A stretch of DNA of 64,000 nt from an uncultured Chitinophagaceae bacterium (GTDB lineage: Bacteria > Bacteroidota > Bacteroidia > Chitinophagales > Chitinophagaceae): assembly GCA_936908745.1 (NCBI GenBank), contig CAKZFX010000011.1:186001-250000 (forward strand), given 5' to 3'. The notes beneath the pieces were generated by a model. It did not search any database and had not been told where the DNA came from. It saw nothing but the letters and a program-made list of their open reading frames with translations. This document shows, piece by piece, positions 49,564 to 57,803 of the stretch (positions are counted from its first letter, which is position 1; every line of letters starts with the position of its first letter). The position numbers and the translations under genes were made by a program.

Positions 49564-50448
49564 ATGTATAAATTATTAACAGCAATCTGCCTCTTTATTG
49601 CGCCCGTTATATATTCTCAAACAACCGCTAAACCAAAAATTGTCTATGGCATTTGCACAAAAGAGAGTTTACAAGCCTCCCCGTTTGCTGAATGGTTCAA
49701 ACCGGGCTACGAAGATTATACACCCAACGAAAACATACTCGCTTCACTGAAAAAAGTAAATATGAATGATATTTCTATCCAGGTATTCTTTGGTTCCTGG
49801 TGTGGCGATAGCAAAAGAGAAGTACCCCGGTTTTTAAAACTGGTGGATGCTATTTCATTTCCTGCCACGAAGCTATCGTTGATCGGTCTTGGTGGCAGTG
49901 ATTCACTGTATAAGCAAAGCCCGCAGCAGGAAGAAGCTGGTAAAGGGATTTTCCGGGTGCCCACATTTATCATTTATAAAAAAGGCGTGGAGATCGGCTG
50001 GGTCAATGAGTTTCCTGTGTATTCGCTGGAGAAAGATCTGTTGCAGATACTGCAAAGCCAAGCGTATATACCGAATTACCGCTCCTTTTCTTTTATCCAA
50101 AAGTGGATGACAGACGGAACGCTGAAAGATGAAAATATAACATCAAGGAGTTTAGCCGGTCAATTAGAAACAGTCGTAAAAAATGAAAACGAGCTAAACA
50201 GTCTTGGCTACCTGCTGATCAAACAGGATAAGAAAAGAGAAGCCTTGCAAATCTTTATGATCAATTATTACCTGTTTCCGCAATCTGCTAATGTGCTGTC
50301 CAGCCTCGGCGAAGGTTATTATGAAAACGGCGAATATGAACGTGCGGTCAGTTTCTTTGAAAGATCGCTGGAACTGAATAAAGAACCGGCCATGGTAAAA
50401 ACGATTTTGCCCCTGCTCTATAAGGCAAAAGAAAAAGCCGGCAAGTAG
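49564..50448 (+). CDS. exported thioredoxin-fold and TPR protein with WCGDS site
   Basis: A 294-residue periplasmic protein with a signal peptide (MYKLLTAICLFIAPVIYSQ), a thioredoxin-fold domain (about 25-170) with single-Cys site WCGDS (Cys 80, Ser 83) and cis-proline in FRVPTFIIYKKG, and a C-terminal TPR part (about 205-290, e.g. ANVLSSLGEGYYENGEYERAVSFFERSLEL). The front part EWFKPGYEDYTPN resembles KWYAENEKGYTPN in the 22,254 protein, so these are paralogues. The TPR part suggests binding to a protein partner. It ends at a GC hairpin. Confidence 0.85.
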   Translation: MYKLLTAICLFIAPVIYSQTTAKPKIVYGICTKESLQASPFAEWFKPGYEDYTPNENILASLKKVNMNDISIQVFFGSWCGDSKREVPRFLKLVDAISFPATKLSLIGLGGSDSLYKQSPQQEEAGKGIFRVPTFIIYKKGVEIGWVNEFPVYSLEKDLLQILQSQAYIPNYRSFSFIQKWMTDGTLKDENITSRSLAGQLETVVKNENELNSLGYLLIKQDKKREALQIFMINYYLFPQSANVLSSLGEGYYENGEYERAVSFFERSLELNKEPAMVKTILPLLYKAKEKAGK

Positions 50449-50494
50449 CCGGCCTTCCTTACAACTTCATCCTGTGTATGCGGGGTGAAGTTGT
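50435..50494. terminator. two hairpins between convergent genes
   Basis: GCCGGC/GCCGGC (50,437-50,453) overlaps the stop codon of the thioredoxin/TPR gene. ACAACTTCATCC pairs with GGGTGAAGTTGT (50,461-50,494, one G-T pair), followed by TTTATTT. The second could end transcripts in both directions, as lutB ends at 50,495. Confidence 0.6.
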
Positions 50495-51874
50495 TTATTT
50501 ATCAGCGTTCTTTTCTTTCCACTGCTGGTTAAAGGATTTTTGCGGGAATTTCATTTCGCCCCTGTGTTCTTTCCATCCTTTTACCATACTGTTCACCACC
50601 CAATTCTTGATGGTGCCATTGGCCATATTCATCCATTTGCGGCGCATCATTCCCTGTTTCCACATTTTCCAGGCCATCTTTTCGCCAAAACTGTTGTAGC
50701 CTTTCTCAACCGACTCATGCCTGTTTTCCAATAACAGTTCATGCAGGTTAATTTTTACGGCGCATACTTCTGTGCAGTTGCCGCAGAGTGATGAAGCATA
50801 ACTGAGGTGCTTCCATTCGCCCATGTCTTTCAGATGTGGAGTGATGACAGAACCAATCGGACCGCTGTAGGTAGCGGCGTAGGTATGACCACCAATATTT
50901 TTATAAACAGGACAGGCGTTTAAACATGCGCCACAGCGGATGCAGTATAAACTTTCGCGTTGCTTTTCGTTGGCTAAAATATTGGTGCGGCCATTGTCCA
51001 GTAATATCACATACATTTCTTCGGGGCCGTCTTTTTCATTTTCCTGGCGCGGACCAGTAACGATGGTATTATACACCGTCACTTTCTGACCTGTGCCATA
51101 GGTAGCCAGCAATGGCCAGAATAAGGAGAGATCTGTCATGGCCGGGATCACTTTTTCAATCCCTACGATCACGATATGTGTTTTAGGCCATGCGCAACTT
51201 AGCCGGCCGTTGCCTTCGTTTTCTGTTACCGCAATACCACCAATTTCAGGAATGATAAAATTGGCGCCGGTAACGCCTACTTCGGCCTGCACATATTTTT
51301 TGCGCAGCACTTCTCTTGCAGTCAATGTGAGTTGCTCCGGCGTTGCTTTGGGATCAGTGCCAAGCTTGCTGGCAAAAAGTTTCGCCACATCTTCCTTGCT
51401 TTTGTGCATGGCCGGTGTCACGATATGATAAGGCGGCTCACCATCCAGTTGCTGAATGTACTCACCCAGATCCGTCTCCACACTTTCAATCCCTTTTTTC
51501 TCCAAATAATCGTTGAGGTGAATTTCTTCTGTCACCATGCTCTTGCTCTTCACCAGCGTTTTGCAATTCTTCTCTTCGCAAATCTTGCCCACCGCATCCA
51601 GCGCCTGTTGTGCATCTTCGGCCCAGATCACTTTGGCACCACGTCTTGTGATGACAGATTCAAAGGTTTCCAGTTGCTGATCCAGTGTTTCAATCGCCCG
51701 CCATTTCAGGTTTTTGGCCCTTTCTCTTGCCAGGTGCACGTCTGCGAATTGTTCCTTTCCTTTGGGAACAACGGCATTGTATTTACCAATATTGAAATTG
51801 ATTTTCCGGCGGTGTTCTTTATCCGCGGCTTTGATGGTGCTCTTGGCTATAAAATTTTCAGCAATTTCTTTCAA
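50495..51874 (-). CDS. lutB: lactate utilization protein B, iron-sulfur subunit
   Basis: LutB is the iron-sulfur and LUD-domain subunit of the L-lactate oxidising LutABC complex. The 459-residue protein has the LUD domain (about 65-300, with LVKSKSMVTEEIHLNDYLEKKGIESVETDLGEYIQQL) and a C-terminal ferredoxin-like part with two 4Fe-4S sites: CIRCGACLNACPVY and CGNCTEVCAVKI. The C-terminus (RRKWMNMANGTIKNWVV...) is typical. It uses a TTG start with no ATG nearby, 12 bases after the DUF3109 gene. lutC is at 27.2 kb and no lutA was seen, so the complex is encoded at separate loci. Confidence 0.94.
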   Translation of the reverse strand: MKEIAENFIAKSTIKAADKEHRRKINFNIGKYNAVVPKGKEQFADVHLARERAKNLKWRAIETLDQQLETFESVITRRGAKVIWAEDAQQALDAVGKICEEKNCKTLVKSKSMVTEEIHLNDYLEKKGIESVETDLGEYIQQLDGEPPYHIVTPAMHKSKEDVAKLFASKLGTDPKATPEQLTLTAREVLRKKYVQAEVGVTGANFIIPEIGGIAVTENEGNGRLSCAWPKTHIVIVGIEKVIPAMTDLSLFWPLLATYGTGQKVTVYNTIVTGPRQENEKDGPEEMYVILLDNGRTNILANEKQRESLYCIRCGACLNACPVYKNIGGHTYAATYSGPIGSVITPHLKDMGEWKHLSYASSLCGNCTEVCAVKINLHELLLENRHESVEKGYNSFGEKMAWKMWKQGMMRRKWMNMANGTIKNWVVNSMVKGWKEHRGEMKFPQKSFNQQWKEKNADK

Positions 51875-51886
51875 CGGTATAGGTCT

Positions 51887-52492
51887 TTATTCTTTAAAGT
51901 CTTTTATTTCTTCCCATTCGCCTTTGGCAATCGTATCCAAGGCTTCATAAAATTCTGCACCGTATTTGCGAATGATCGGCTCTTTCAGAAATTGGTACAC
52001 CGGTACTTTCAGTTTTTCGCCTAATGCACAAGCCGGGTTACACATCGGGTCTCTTGGTTCATAATTTACCCTTTCGTAATCACCATGCTTTCCTTTCTTG
52101 GCAATGATCGGGTATAAATGGCAACTGATCGGCTTTTTCCATTCGATGATCCCGTCATTATACGCCTGTTCAAAAGCGCATTTGATCAAACCATTTTCCG
52201 CACGGGTTCCATACACACAAATCTCATTATCGCTATCCAGCGTGGGTGTCACCCATTCATATTCCTTATCATACACATAATAACCTTTCTTTTCAATCTC
52301 CGCAATGGCATCCGCTGCCAGGTAAGGTTTTATTTTTTCGTACAGATCGGTAATGATCTTCAGTTCGTCTTTGTCCAACGGCGCACCAGCCGCACCATCT
52401 TCGCAACAGCCTCCTTTGCATTTTGCCAGGTCACACACAAATTGCTTGTCCACCACATCCTCGGTGATCAGGATATTATCAATTACAATCAC
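51887..52492 (-). CDS. DUF3109 family cysteine-cluster protein
   Basis: A 201-residue protein of the DUF3109 family, related to YkgJ-like zinc or iron-sulfur cluster proteins. Cysteines are conserved in clusters: FVCDLAKCKGGCCEDGAAG at about 18-36 and SCHLYPI plus RDPMCNPACALG later. The protein is common in Bacteroidota and has no established role. A metal-bound structural or oxidoreductase accessory function is likely. GTG start at 52,492. It is 12 bases ahead of lutB and probably cotranscribed, which could hint at maturation of LutB iron-sulfur sites. Confidence 0.88.
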   Translation of the reverse strand: MIVIDNILITEDVVDKQFVCDLAKCKGGCCEDGAAGAPLDKDELKIITDLYEKIKPYLAADAIAEIEKKGYYVYDKEYEWVTPTLDSDNEICVYGTRAENGLIKCAFEQAYNDGIIEWKKPISCHLYPIIAKKGKHGDYERVNYEPRDPMCNPACALGEKLKVPVYQFLKEPIIRKYGAEFYEALDTIAKGEWEEIKDFKE

Positions 52493-52517
52493 AGCTTAAT
52501 CTTTTGGCAAAGGTACA

Positions 52518-54311
52518 TCATCCATTTTTCTCTGCTGCTGTTCCGGGTTTCTTAAAAAATTTACGACGGATATGATGCCCGGCCGAAGTCAACCTGTTAT
52601 GCGATGTCAGGTAATGGATCACTTTGTGTTCCAGCCAGTGATGCAGCGGCAGCAGCAGCGCCGCCAGCCCGATCATAAACAGGAGGTCCATCAACGGCTC
52701 CCCTTTTGTCAGCGAATAAATGTTCTTTTTAAAGATCAGGAAAATGAATTCAAAGAACATGATAAAGGCAAAGAAGCTGATCATTTTGATAGTTGTGGCC
52801 GACACCTTAAACATTCCCATTACCACCAGTAATATAAAGAAGGCCACAATCCCGATCGTGATACCGAGATACTGGATATTGTTGCGTTGTCTTTTCTTTT
52901 CTTCCGCCAGTTTGGTAATACGATCCTGCCGCTGTTTTTCGTCGGCCGCCTCCGTTTGCATAATATCTTTTTCCTTACCCAGTTTTTCTACGCTGTCTTT
53001 TAGCGTGTGGTATTGTGTGTTGTAAAACAACGCCTGCTTATAATCGCCTTTTTGCTGGTAAATACTGTCCAGCATATTGGCAACATAGCTTTTTTGTGGC
53101 AGGCTTCCCATCTTATCCGCCAGTTGATTGGCGATTGTAAAATGATGAAGAGATTTATCATACTCACCAGTTTTGCGGTACAATATTCCCAACTGGTAGT
53201 TATAGCTGAATTGATTTGATACGTTTACATCTTTTGCAAAGAAGTCGGCCACTTTACTGTAATAATATTTAGCCGAATCATATTTCCCGATCTGCGTATA
53301 CATGAATCCATAAGACTGGTCAATAAAATAACCAAAGTTCATGGCTTGCAGGTATTGCTTTAGCTGCGGATGATTATTAAAATAATCCAATGCTTTTTGG
53401 GGTTCATTGGCAGCCACATAGTTATTGACAATGCTGCGGTAGCTCATTGCTTTCAGTGGCTCAAATTTCAGCGAGTCGGCCATCGCCAATGATTTTTCAT
53501 AGTAGTGATTGGCCATGTCCCAGCTTTTTTTATAACCATAAAGGTCGCCGATGCGGTTCAGGTCCTGCACTTTGTTGTAAATGCTTTGTCCTGATTTTAT
53601 CTTTTCCAGTGTATTCATGGCATCCACCTGGTAGTCGATAGCCTGGTCATAATCTTCCAGCGATGAATAAAAAGCAGAGAGCCGGGAGTAGCCTGAACGT
53701 TGCAATGGATAATTTTTTAACTCTTCGGCCAGCCGGAAGCCTGCCAGGAAGTTGCGTAATGCCAGCAGCTTTTCACTTTTTGAAAAGTAAACAGAACCTA
53801 ACTCATAGTAAACCCTCGCCGTGATACTGTCATTTTTTATCAACCCCGCATACGAGAAAGCCTGGTTGCTATAACTAAGCGCTTTATCAAGGTCGGGAAT
53901 AGTGCGATGTATTTCCGAAAGGTATAAGTAAGAACCAATGATCTGGTCGTCGAGTTTATTTTGCCGGGCAAGCTCCAATGCCTGGTTGTAGTAACCAATC
54001 GCTTTTTCAATATTTTCCCGGCGGCTAAAAAGATAAGAGAAACGTTCGCCATTGGCCAGCAGCGCCGTGATCATCATTTTCCGGTCGCGTGAGCCTTCGG
54101 CTATTTCCAGCATTTGCTTTCCATATTTATCCGCTTCCGCAGGATTCACGTTCATCATTACTTTGGAGAGATAGGAAAGAATTTCTATCCTTTCAGGATC
54201 GGTTTTAGCCTTGGCCAATTGCACTTTAAACGTATCAATAACGGCGGGCTGGTTTTGGGCAAAAAGGGCTGGTGGTGCGAGGAAGCACAGCAGAACAACA
54301 AGTCTTCTCAT
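52518..54311 (-). CDS. exported TPR protein with C-terminal membrane region
   Basis: A 597-residue protein: signal peptide (MRRLVVLLCFLAPPALFAQ), many TPR repeats at about 35-440 (e.g. IGYYNQALELARQNKLDDQIIGSYLYLSEIHRTIPDLDKALSYSNQAFSYA, DSAKYYYSKVADFFAKD, YNYQLGILYRKTGEYDKSLHHF), a coiled coil with a basic cluster (about 440-470, EEKKRQRNNI), then three hydrophobic segments (about 475-570) and a basic cytoplasmic tail. The architecture is that of the sensor half of Bacteroidota TPR-type histidine kinases, but the kinase is replaced by membrane helices. Function unknown. Single gene, with AT-rich upstream region. Confidence 0.85.
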   Translation of the reverse strand: MRRLVVLLCFLAPPALFAQNQPAVIDTFKVQLAKAKTDPERIEILSYLSKVMMNVNPAEADKYGKQMLEIAEGSRDRKMMITALLANGERFSYLFSRRENIEKAIGYYNQALELARQNKLDDQIIGSYLYLSEIHRTIPDLDKALSYSNQAFSYAGLIKNDSITARVYYELGSVYFSKSEKLLALRNFLAGFRLAEELKNYPLQRSGYSRLSAFYSSLEDYDQAIDYQVDAMNTLEKIKSGQSIYNKVQDLNRIGDLYGYKKSWDMANHYYEKSLAMADSLKFEPLKAMSYRSIVNNYVAANEPQKALDYFNNHPQLKQYLQAMNFGYFIDQSYGFMYTQIGKYDSAKYYYSKVADFFAKDVNVSNQFSYNYQLGILYRKTGEYDKSLHHFTIANQLADKMGSLPQKSYVANMLDSIYQQKGDYKQALFYNTQYHTLKDSVEKLGKEKDIMQTEAADEKQRQDRITKLAEEKKRQRNNIQYLGITIGIVAFFILLVVMGMFKVSATTIKMISFFAFIMFFEFIFLIFKKNIYSLTKGEPLMDLLFMIGLAALLLPLHHWLEHKVIHYLTSHNRLTSAGHHIRRKFFKKPGTAAEKNG

Positions 54312-54437
54312 GGCATAAATTAACTGATTTTTCCTTTAACAAATACCTAACAGGCGTTCAATATGGATAAAAAAATCAGCTGCATCCTATTAAGATAGTG
54401 ATATGTTTTTGAAAAAGTGTGTGACCACCGTTGGTTT

Positions 54438-54470
54438 ACCCGTCTTCTTTTTTTAAGGAGGCGGGTTTTT
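54438..54470 (+). terminator. orphan terminator-like hairpin
   Basis: ACCCGTCTTC pairs with GGAGGCGGGT (two G-T pairs) around a T-rich loop and is followed by five T on the plus strand. No gene reads into it on that strand, so it is an orphan, a remnant, or the end of an unrecognised small RNA. Confidence 0.45.
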
Positions 54471-54499
54471 GCTATAACAGGCTAACTACTCTGTTACCG

Positions 54500-54631
54500 T
54501 CAAAAATAAAATGCCCTGAATTTTGTGGAGACTATACCACCCTCTTTTATTAAAACACTTGCTGGTACCTTAGTCGTAGCCGTGGTATTAATTTTAAACA
54601 GGATTATAAAAAGAAAGGTTATATGTTTCAT
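54500..54631 (-). pseudogene. truncated third copy of the small exported protein family
   Basis: The minus-strand frame encodes 43 residues. MKHITFLFIILFKI and PASVLIKEGG match the signal peptide and first mature residues of the two intact copies (MKYIIFFIVLF...PAVALIKKNRG and MKYITCLFVMF...TTSVLIKEKSD). From residue 33 on it is unrelated and soon meets TGA. The conserved core present in the others (VNDTTLAYLLSLDLEYYKGKPIDSLL) is lost. It begins 12 bases after the stop of the adjacent intact copy, so it is the third member of a tandem array. Confidence 0.7.
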
Positions 54632-54643
54632 GGCACGCATTCT

Positions 54644-55078
54644 TTATTCGTATGGACATTCTTCATCCGGTTTTAAAAGCCCTTTGCCGGTTTTGTATAT
54701 TGCTATACAAAATATCTTTTCCTTTTTAAACAGATTAAAATCCCAGTTCCTCTCCCGGCTGTATCGTTGTGTTAAATGAACAAAATCTTTTACGACTATT
54801 ATTACTAACGAACTGTCTGGATAACGAACCGCTAATCGTTTTGCATAAAAAGAATTGTCCCACCCGCCAATTTTGCGGTACGTATAATTAGTGGGCAATA
54901 CGGCCAACAGGCTGTCAATGGGTTTGCCTTTGTAGTATTCGAGGTCTAATGATAAAAGATAGGCAAGGGTTGTATCATTCACACCCCTGTTTTTCTTTAT
55001 TAAAGCAACCGCTGGTACTTCAGCTTTAGCCTTTGCATTAATTGCAAACAATACTATAAAAAAGATTATGTATTTCAT
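54644..55078 (-). CDS. small exported protein, tandem copy 2
   Basis: A 144-residue protein with a signal peptide (MKYIIFFIVLFAINAKAKA) and a mature domain sharing most residues with copy 1: NDTTLAYLLSLDLEYYKGKPIDSLLAVLP, IGGWDNSFYAKRLAVRYPDSSLVIIVVKDFVHLTQRYSRERNWDFNLFKKE, YKTGKGLLKPDEEC. No known family recognised. ATG at 55,078 fits the signal peptide; the longer frame to 55,138 is not needed. Head-to-tail with copy 1 (34-base gap), followed by a truncated third copy. Likely partner proteins of the JAMM-like lipoprotein encoded first in this operon. Confidence 0.78.
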   Translation of the reverse strand: MKYIIFFIVLFAINAKAKAEVPAVALIKKNRGVNDTTLAYLLSLDLEYYKGKPIDSLLAVLPTNYTYRKIGGWDNSFYAKRLAVRYPDSSLVIIVVKDFVHLTQRYSRERNWDFNLFKKEKIFCIAIYKTGKGLLKPDEECPYE

Positions 55079-55112
55079 GATAATGGATAAATCCTGACTG
55101 CTATTACTTAAG

Positions 55113-55550
55113 CTAATTAAAAGGATTACATTCTTCATCGGGCTTTAAAAGCCCCTTGCCGGTTTTGTATATTTCAATACAGAAAATCGTTTCCTTTCTA
55201 AAGAGATTAAAATCCCAGTTCATTTCACGGCTATACCTCTGCGTTAAATGAGTAAAATCTTTCACAATTATAACCACCATAGAACTATCAGGATAACGCA
55301 CATATAGAAGACGTGCATAAAAAGCATTATCCCATCCACCAATTCTTCGGTCAGAGTAATTAGCTGGCAACACAGCCAACAGGCTGTCAATCGGTTTGCC
55401 TTTGTAGTATTCGAGGTCTAATGATAAGAGGTAAGCAAGGGTTGTATCATTTACATCACTCTTCTCCTTTATTAAAACACTCGTTGTTGATCCAGCTTTT
55501 ACTGTTGTAAAAATTGTGAACATTACAAAAAGGCAGGTTATATATTTCAT
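55113..55550 (-). CDS. small exported protein, tandem copy 1
   Basis: A 145-residue exported protein (signal peptide MKYITCLFVMFTIFTTVKA) with the same core as copy 2: VNDTTLAYLLSLDLEYYKGKPIDSLLAVLP, IGGWDN.FYA, RYPDSSMVVIIVKDFTHLTQRYSREMNWDFNLFRKE, YKTGKGLLKPDEEC. It starts 7 bases after the JAMM-like lipoprotein gene, so it is in the same operon. The identity between copies is clearly high, including the last 12 residues, which points to recent duplication. No enzyme motif is visible. An immunity-like, inhibitor or scaffold role is only inferred from the arrangement. Confidence 0.78.
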   Translation of the reverse strand: MKYITCLFVMFTIFTTVKAGSTTSVLIKEKSDVNDTTLAYLLSLDLEYYKGKPIDSLLAVLPANYSDRRIGGWDNAFYARLLYVRYPDSSMVVIIVKDFTHLTQRYSREMNWDFNLFRKETIFCIEIYKTGKGLLKPDEECNPFN

Positions 55551-55557
55551 AGTCGAG

Positions 55558-57063
55558 TTAATTAATTTTAGTAAATGTTGTTTTTGCAGCATCTGATTTA
55601 TAAACACCTATACCGCTTGCAGTATAAGGCACTAATTCTACAAGCTTCGATTGAGTCGCCTGCTGCCAATTATTGACCCAAATAGGATTTTCTTGGGCAT
55701 ATAACCGAATCATATAGTCTAAATCTCTAGGCCTATATTCATAAAGAAAATTCCTTGATTTGGCTACATCTTCTATTACCAACGCATACATTACATTGCC
55801 ACAATCCACAAAAACAGTGTTCTTATAAACAGAAAAAGTTTTTAGTTCACTAAAATCCGAGCCACTGGGCGCAGACCTGTCTAATGGCTTGTTTCCAGCC
55901 TTATCAGGATGTGTATGGTAAACGGCAATGATTTTTTCGCCGGGTGCAAGTGTCCGGTCAAATTCTACTTTATCAGTTTTTCCACTCGTCTGGATAGGCC
56001 GCTTAGCATAAATTTCACCCAACGCATTCTGCACAATCAGAAAACCATATTCGGATTTATTGGGTGAGTTCAGGCTTACCTGCATGGTAGAATCTGCAAG
56101 GTCTTTTATTTTTCTTGCATACCTGTTCAGCATGGAATCAACTGGTTCTGGTGGCAACGGTGGGTCATCGATTGGCAACGGCTCCCAGCCGGGGCCACAG
56201 GGGTCCATAGGTTTAGCTGCCACAACAGGACCACCATGACAGGTAGGTGGCTCATCACCCGGCGGCGGGTTGCCGCCACCACCACCCACTGGCGGCGCGT
56301 CCGGCACATAGACCCAGATGGTGGTACAAAAACTTTTATACCAGGTATAACAGGGATTGAACATTACTTCCACGGCAGTGTTCCTGCCTGTATGCTCAAT
56401 ACAGGTCACCATCTCGTAAAATGTGCATTGAATACTCGGCTCCAATCGTCCTGCTGCATTGCCTGGCGTAGCAGGCAGCAGTGTGGCGGTTACTGATTCA
56501 CCAGCAAACAAGCTGTCATCTGTGATCTTAAATTTTGTGTGACCTAACGTGTGGTTATCAAGTAAAGTAAAAAGGGTAAACACCGTTTGAGCATTCCAGC
56601 CTGTTGCAGTTGTATCATAGCCGTATTTAGAATACTGCCAGTCGCAGAGATAGTGGAAGCTGGTGTCTCCGGGAGCAGTACGCACCACCAGCGATGCGTT
56701 TACATGGTTCTCATTCTCCCTTACAAAAGGAATATAAGTGATAATAGCCTCATCATTCCCTTGTCGCCCTGCTGGCCTCGACTCTTTACCTGAAATAGCT
56801 TTATCCCATCTTGGATAACCGATGCGTTCCACAGTCTTTTCAACAAAGTGTGAGGAGTCGTTCCGGCGTTTAAAATAATCAATCAATGCTTTTTCCCTTA
56901 CGTCTGCGCTGCGGTAATTATTAAAGAATTTGGCTTCTGTTTCAGTAAGTGTTGGAGAAGAAACAAGACGATCTGTTTTGCGGCAGCTTTCCGAAAGAAC
57001 AATAATACCAGCCAACGAAAAGCTGAAAATTAACAGGAAGTAAGAACGGGAGGATTTTTCCAT
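55558..57063 (-). CDS. exported lipoprotein with C-terminal JAMM/DUF4329-like domain
   Basis: A 501-residue protein with a signal segment and a possible lipidated Cys 27 (LSESC). A unique beta-rich region (about 60-250) is followed by a Gly/Pro-rich linker (about 258-308, VGGGGGNPPPGDEPP). The C-terminal domain (about 312-460) contains the JAMM-like metal site E338 ... H383-T-H385-P ... S400-x-x-D403, in the style of DUF4329/JAB peptidases; the spacing H385 to S400 is longer than the common form. It leads an operon with two tandem small exported proteins 7 bases away. The linker-plus-metalloprotease layout and duplicated downstream genes recall secreted effector modules; target unknown. Confidence 0.72.
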   Translation of the reverse strand: MEKSSRSYFLLIFSFSLAGIIVLSESCRKTDRLVSSPTLTETEAKFFNNYRSADVREKALIDYFKRRNDSSHFVEKTVERIGYPRWDKAISGKESRPAGRQGNDEAIITYIPFVRENENHVNASLVVRTAPGDTSFHYLCDWQYSKYGYDTTATGWNAQTVFTLFTLLDNHTLGHTKFKITDDSLFAGESVTATLLPATPGNAAGRLEPSIQCTFYEMVTCIEHTGRNTAVEVMFNPCYTWYKSFCTTIWVYVPDAPPVGGGGGNPPPGDEPPTCHGGPVVAAKPMDPCGPGWEPLPIDDPPLPPEPVDSMLNRYARKIKDLADSTMQVSLNSPNKSEYGFLIVQNALGEIYAKRPIQTSGKTDKVEFDRTLAPGEKIIAVYHTHPDKAGNKPLDRSAPSGSDFSELKTFSVYKNTVFVDCGNVMYALVIEDVAKSRNFLYEYRPRDLDYMIRLYAQENPIWVNNWQQATQSKLVELVPYTASGIGVYKSDAAKTTFTKIN

Positions 57064-57190
57064 TTCTCATACACTTTTTAAGGAGTTTAAAAAGACATAT
57101 GAGTTTTATGGCGAGGCGGGATTCTACCCTAAAGATACGAAATTTCTATGATATGGGATCTTCGAAAACACCTTAAGGCGTGCAACAGCC

Positions 57191-57790
57191 TTATTTCCAG
57201 CGCAGTGTATTGATCAAATGCAGCATGTCTTTTTTCAAAAATTCATTGACAATACGCAATGAATCTTCATTGGGCGCAGCATCAAAGTATAAAGCGCCAC
57301 GCAAAAAGTGTTGGGTGGAGTCTGTCAAAAAGAATTGATTGGCGGTTGCCGTGTTACCACGCAGTGAAAAGTATAAACCCTCCACGCCATTCGGTGTTTC
57401 CATAAGGCTGTCGTCAATACCGGTGGATATATCGGTGTGTTTGCGGTAGGCCATTTTAAACGCATCCTGCACCAATGAATCGAACTCGTTTTTACCACCC
57501 TTTCCTATTTGTTTATAGCTCACATAAATCCGGCCGTTCAGTTGCGGCACATCAATATTGATCCACCATGGGTTTTCCGTAGCATCGCCAAAAAAGCTGC
57601 TGTCTTTGATCACGTTGGCATAAACCGGATACTCAAACGAGTAAGGATAACCCGGCTGATCAAAGACCTGGTATTTTTTTTCAGGAAAGTCTATTTTGAA
57701 GAATCCTTTTTTCTTATAGGTATAAGAGCTGTTGCAGGCAACCAGTGCAGTAAAAGCAAGAAAGATAAAAAGACCAATGATTTTTTTCAT
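57191..57790 (-). CDS. gldD: gliding motility lipoprotein GldD
   Basis: GldD is an envelope lipoprotein needed for gliding and type IX secretion in many Bacteroidota. The 199-residue protein has a lipobox (FLAFTALVAC, Cys 19), then the characteristic SYTYKKKGFFKIDFPEKKYQVFDQPGYPYSFEYPVYANV, NPWWINIDVPQLNGRIYVSYKQI and a C-terminal LRGALYFDAAPNEDSLRIVNEFLKKDMLHLINTLRWK. It follows gldE by 13 bases and the block mutY-ssb-gldE-gldD has the order usual for the phylum. The rest of the gld/por genes are elsewhere. A surface-gliding phenotype is not assured, since GldD also serves secretion. Confidence 0.95.
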   Translation of the reverse strand: MKKIIGLFIFLAFTALVACNSSYTYKKKGFFKIDFPEKKYQVFDQPGYPYSFEYPVYANVIKDSSFFGDATENPWWINIDVPQLNGRIYVSYKQIGKGGKNEFDSLVQDAFKMAYRKHTDISTGIDDSLMETPNGVEGLYFSLRGNTATANQFFLTDSTQHFLRGALYFDAAPNEDSLRIVNEFLKKDMLHLINTLRWK

Positions 57791-57803
57791 AGCATGATCC
57801 GCT

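Noticed and set aside
54525..54779. Plus-strand frame of 84 codons before the tandem genes
   Set aside because: It reads the reverse strand of the truncated copy and of the start of the intact copy. The minus-strand homology explains the sequence better.
56750..56790. SRPAGRQG segment in the JAMM-like protein as an in-frame palindrome insertion
   Set aside because: The underlying DNA only loosely resembles the 20-base palindrome, and without homologues an insertion cannot be told from normal sequence.
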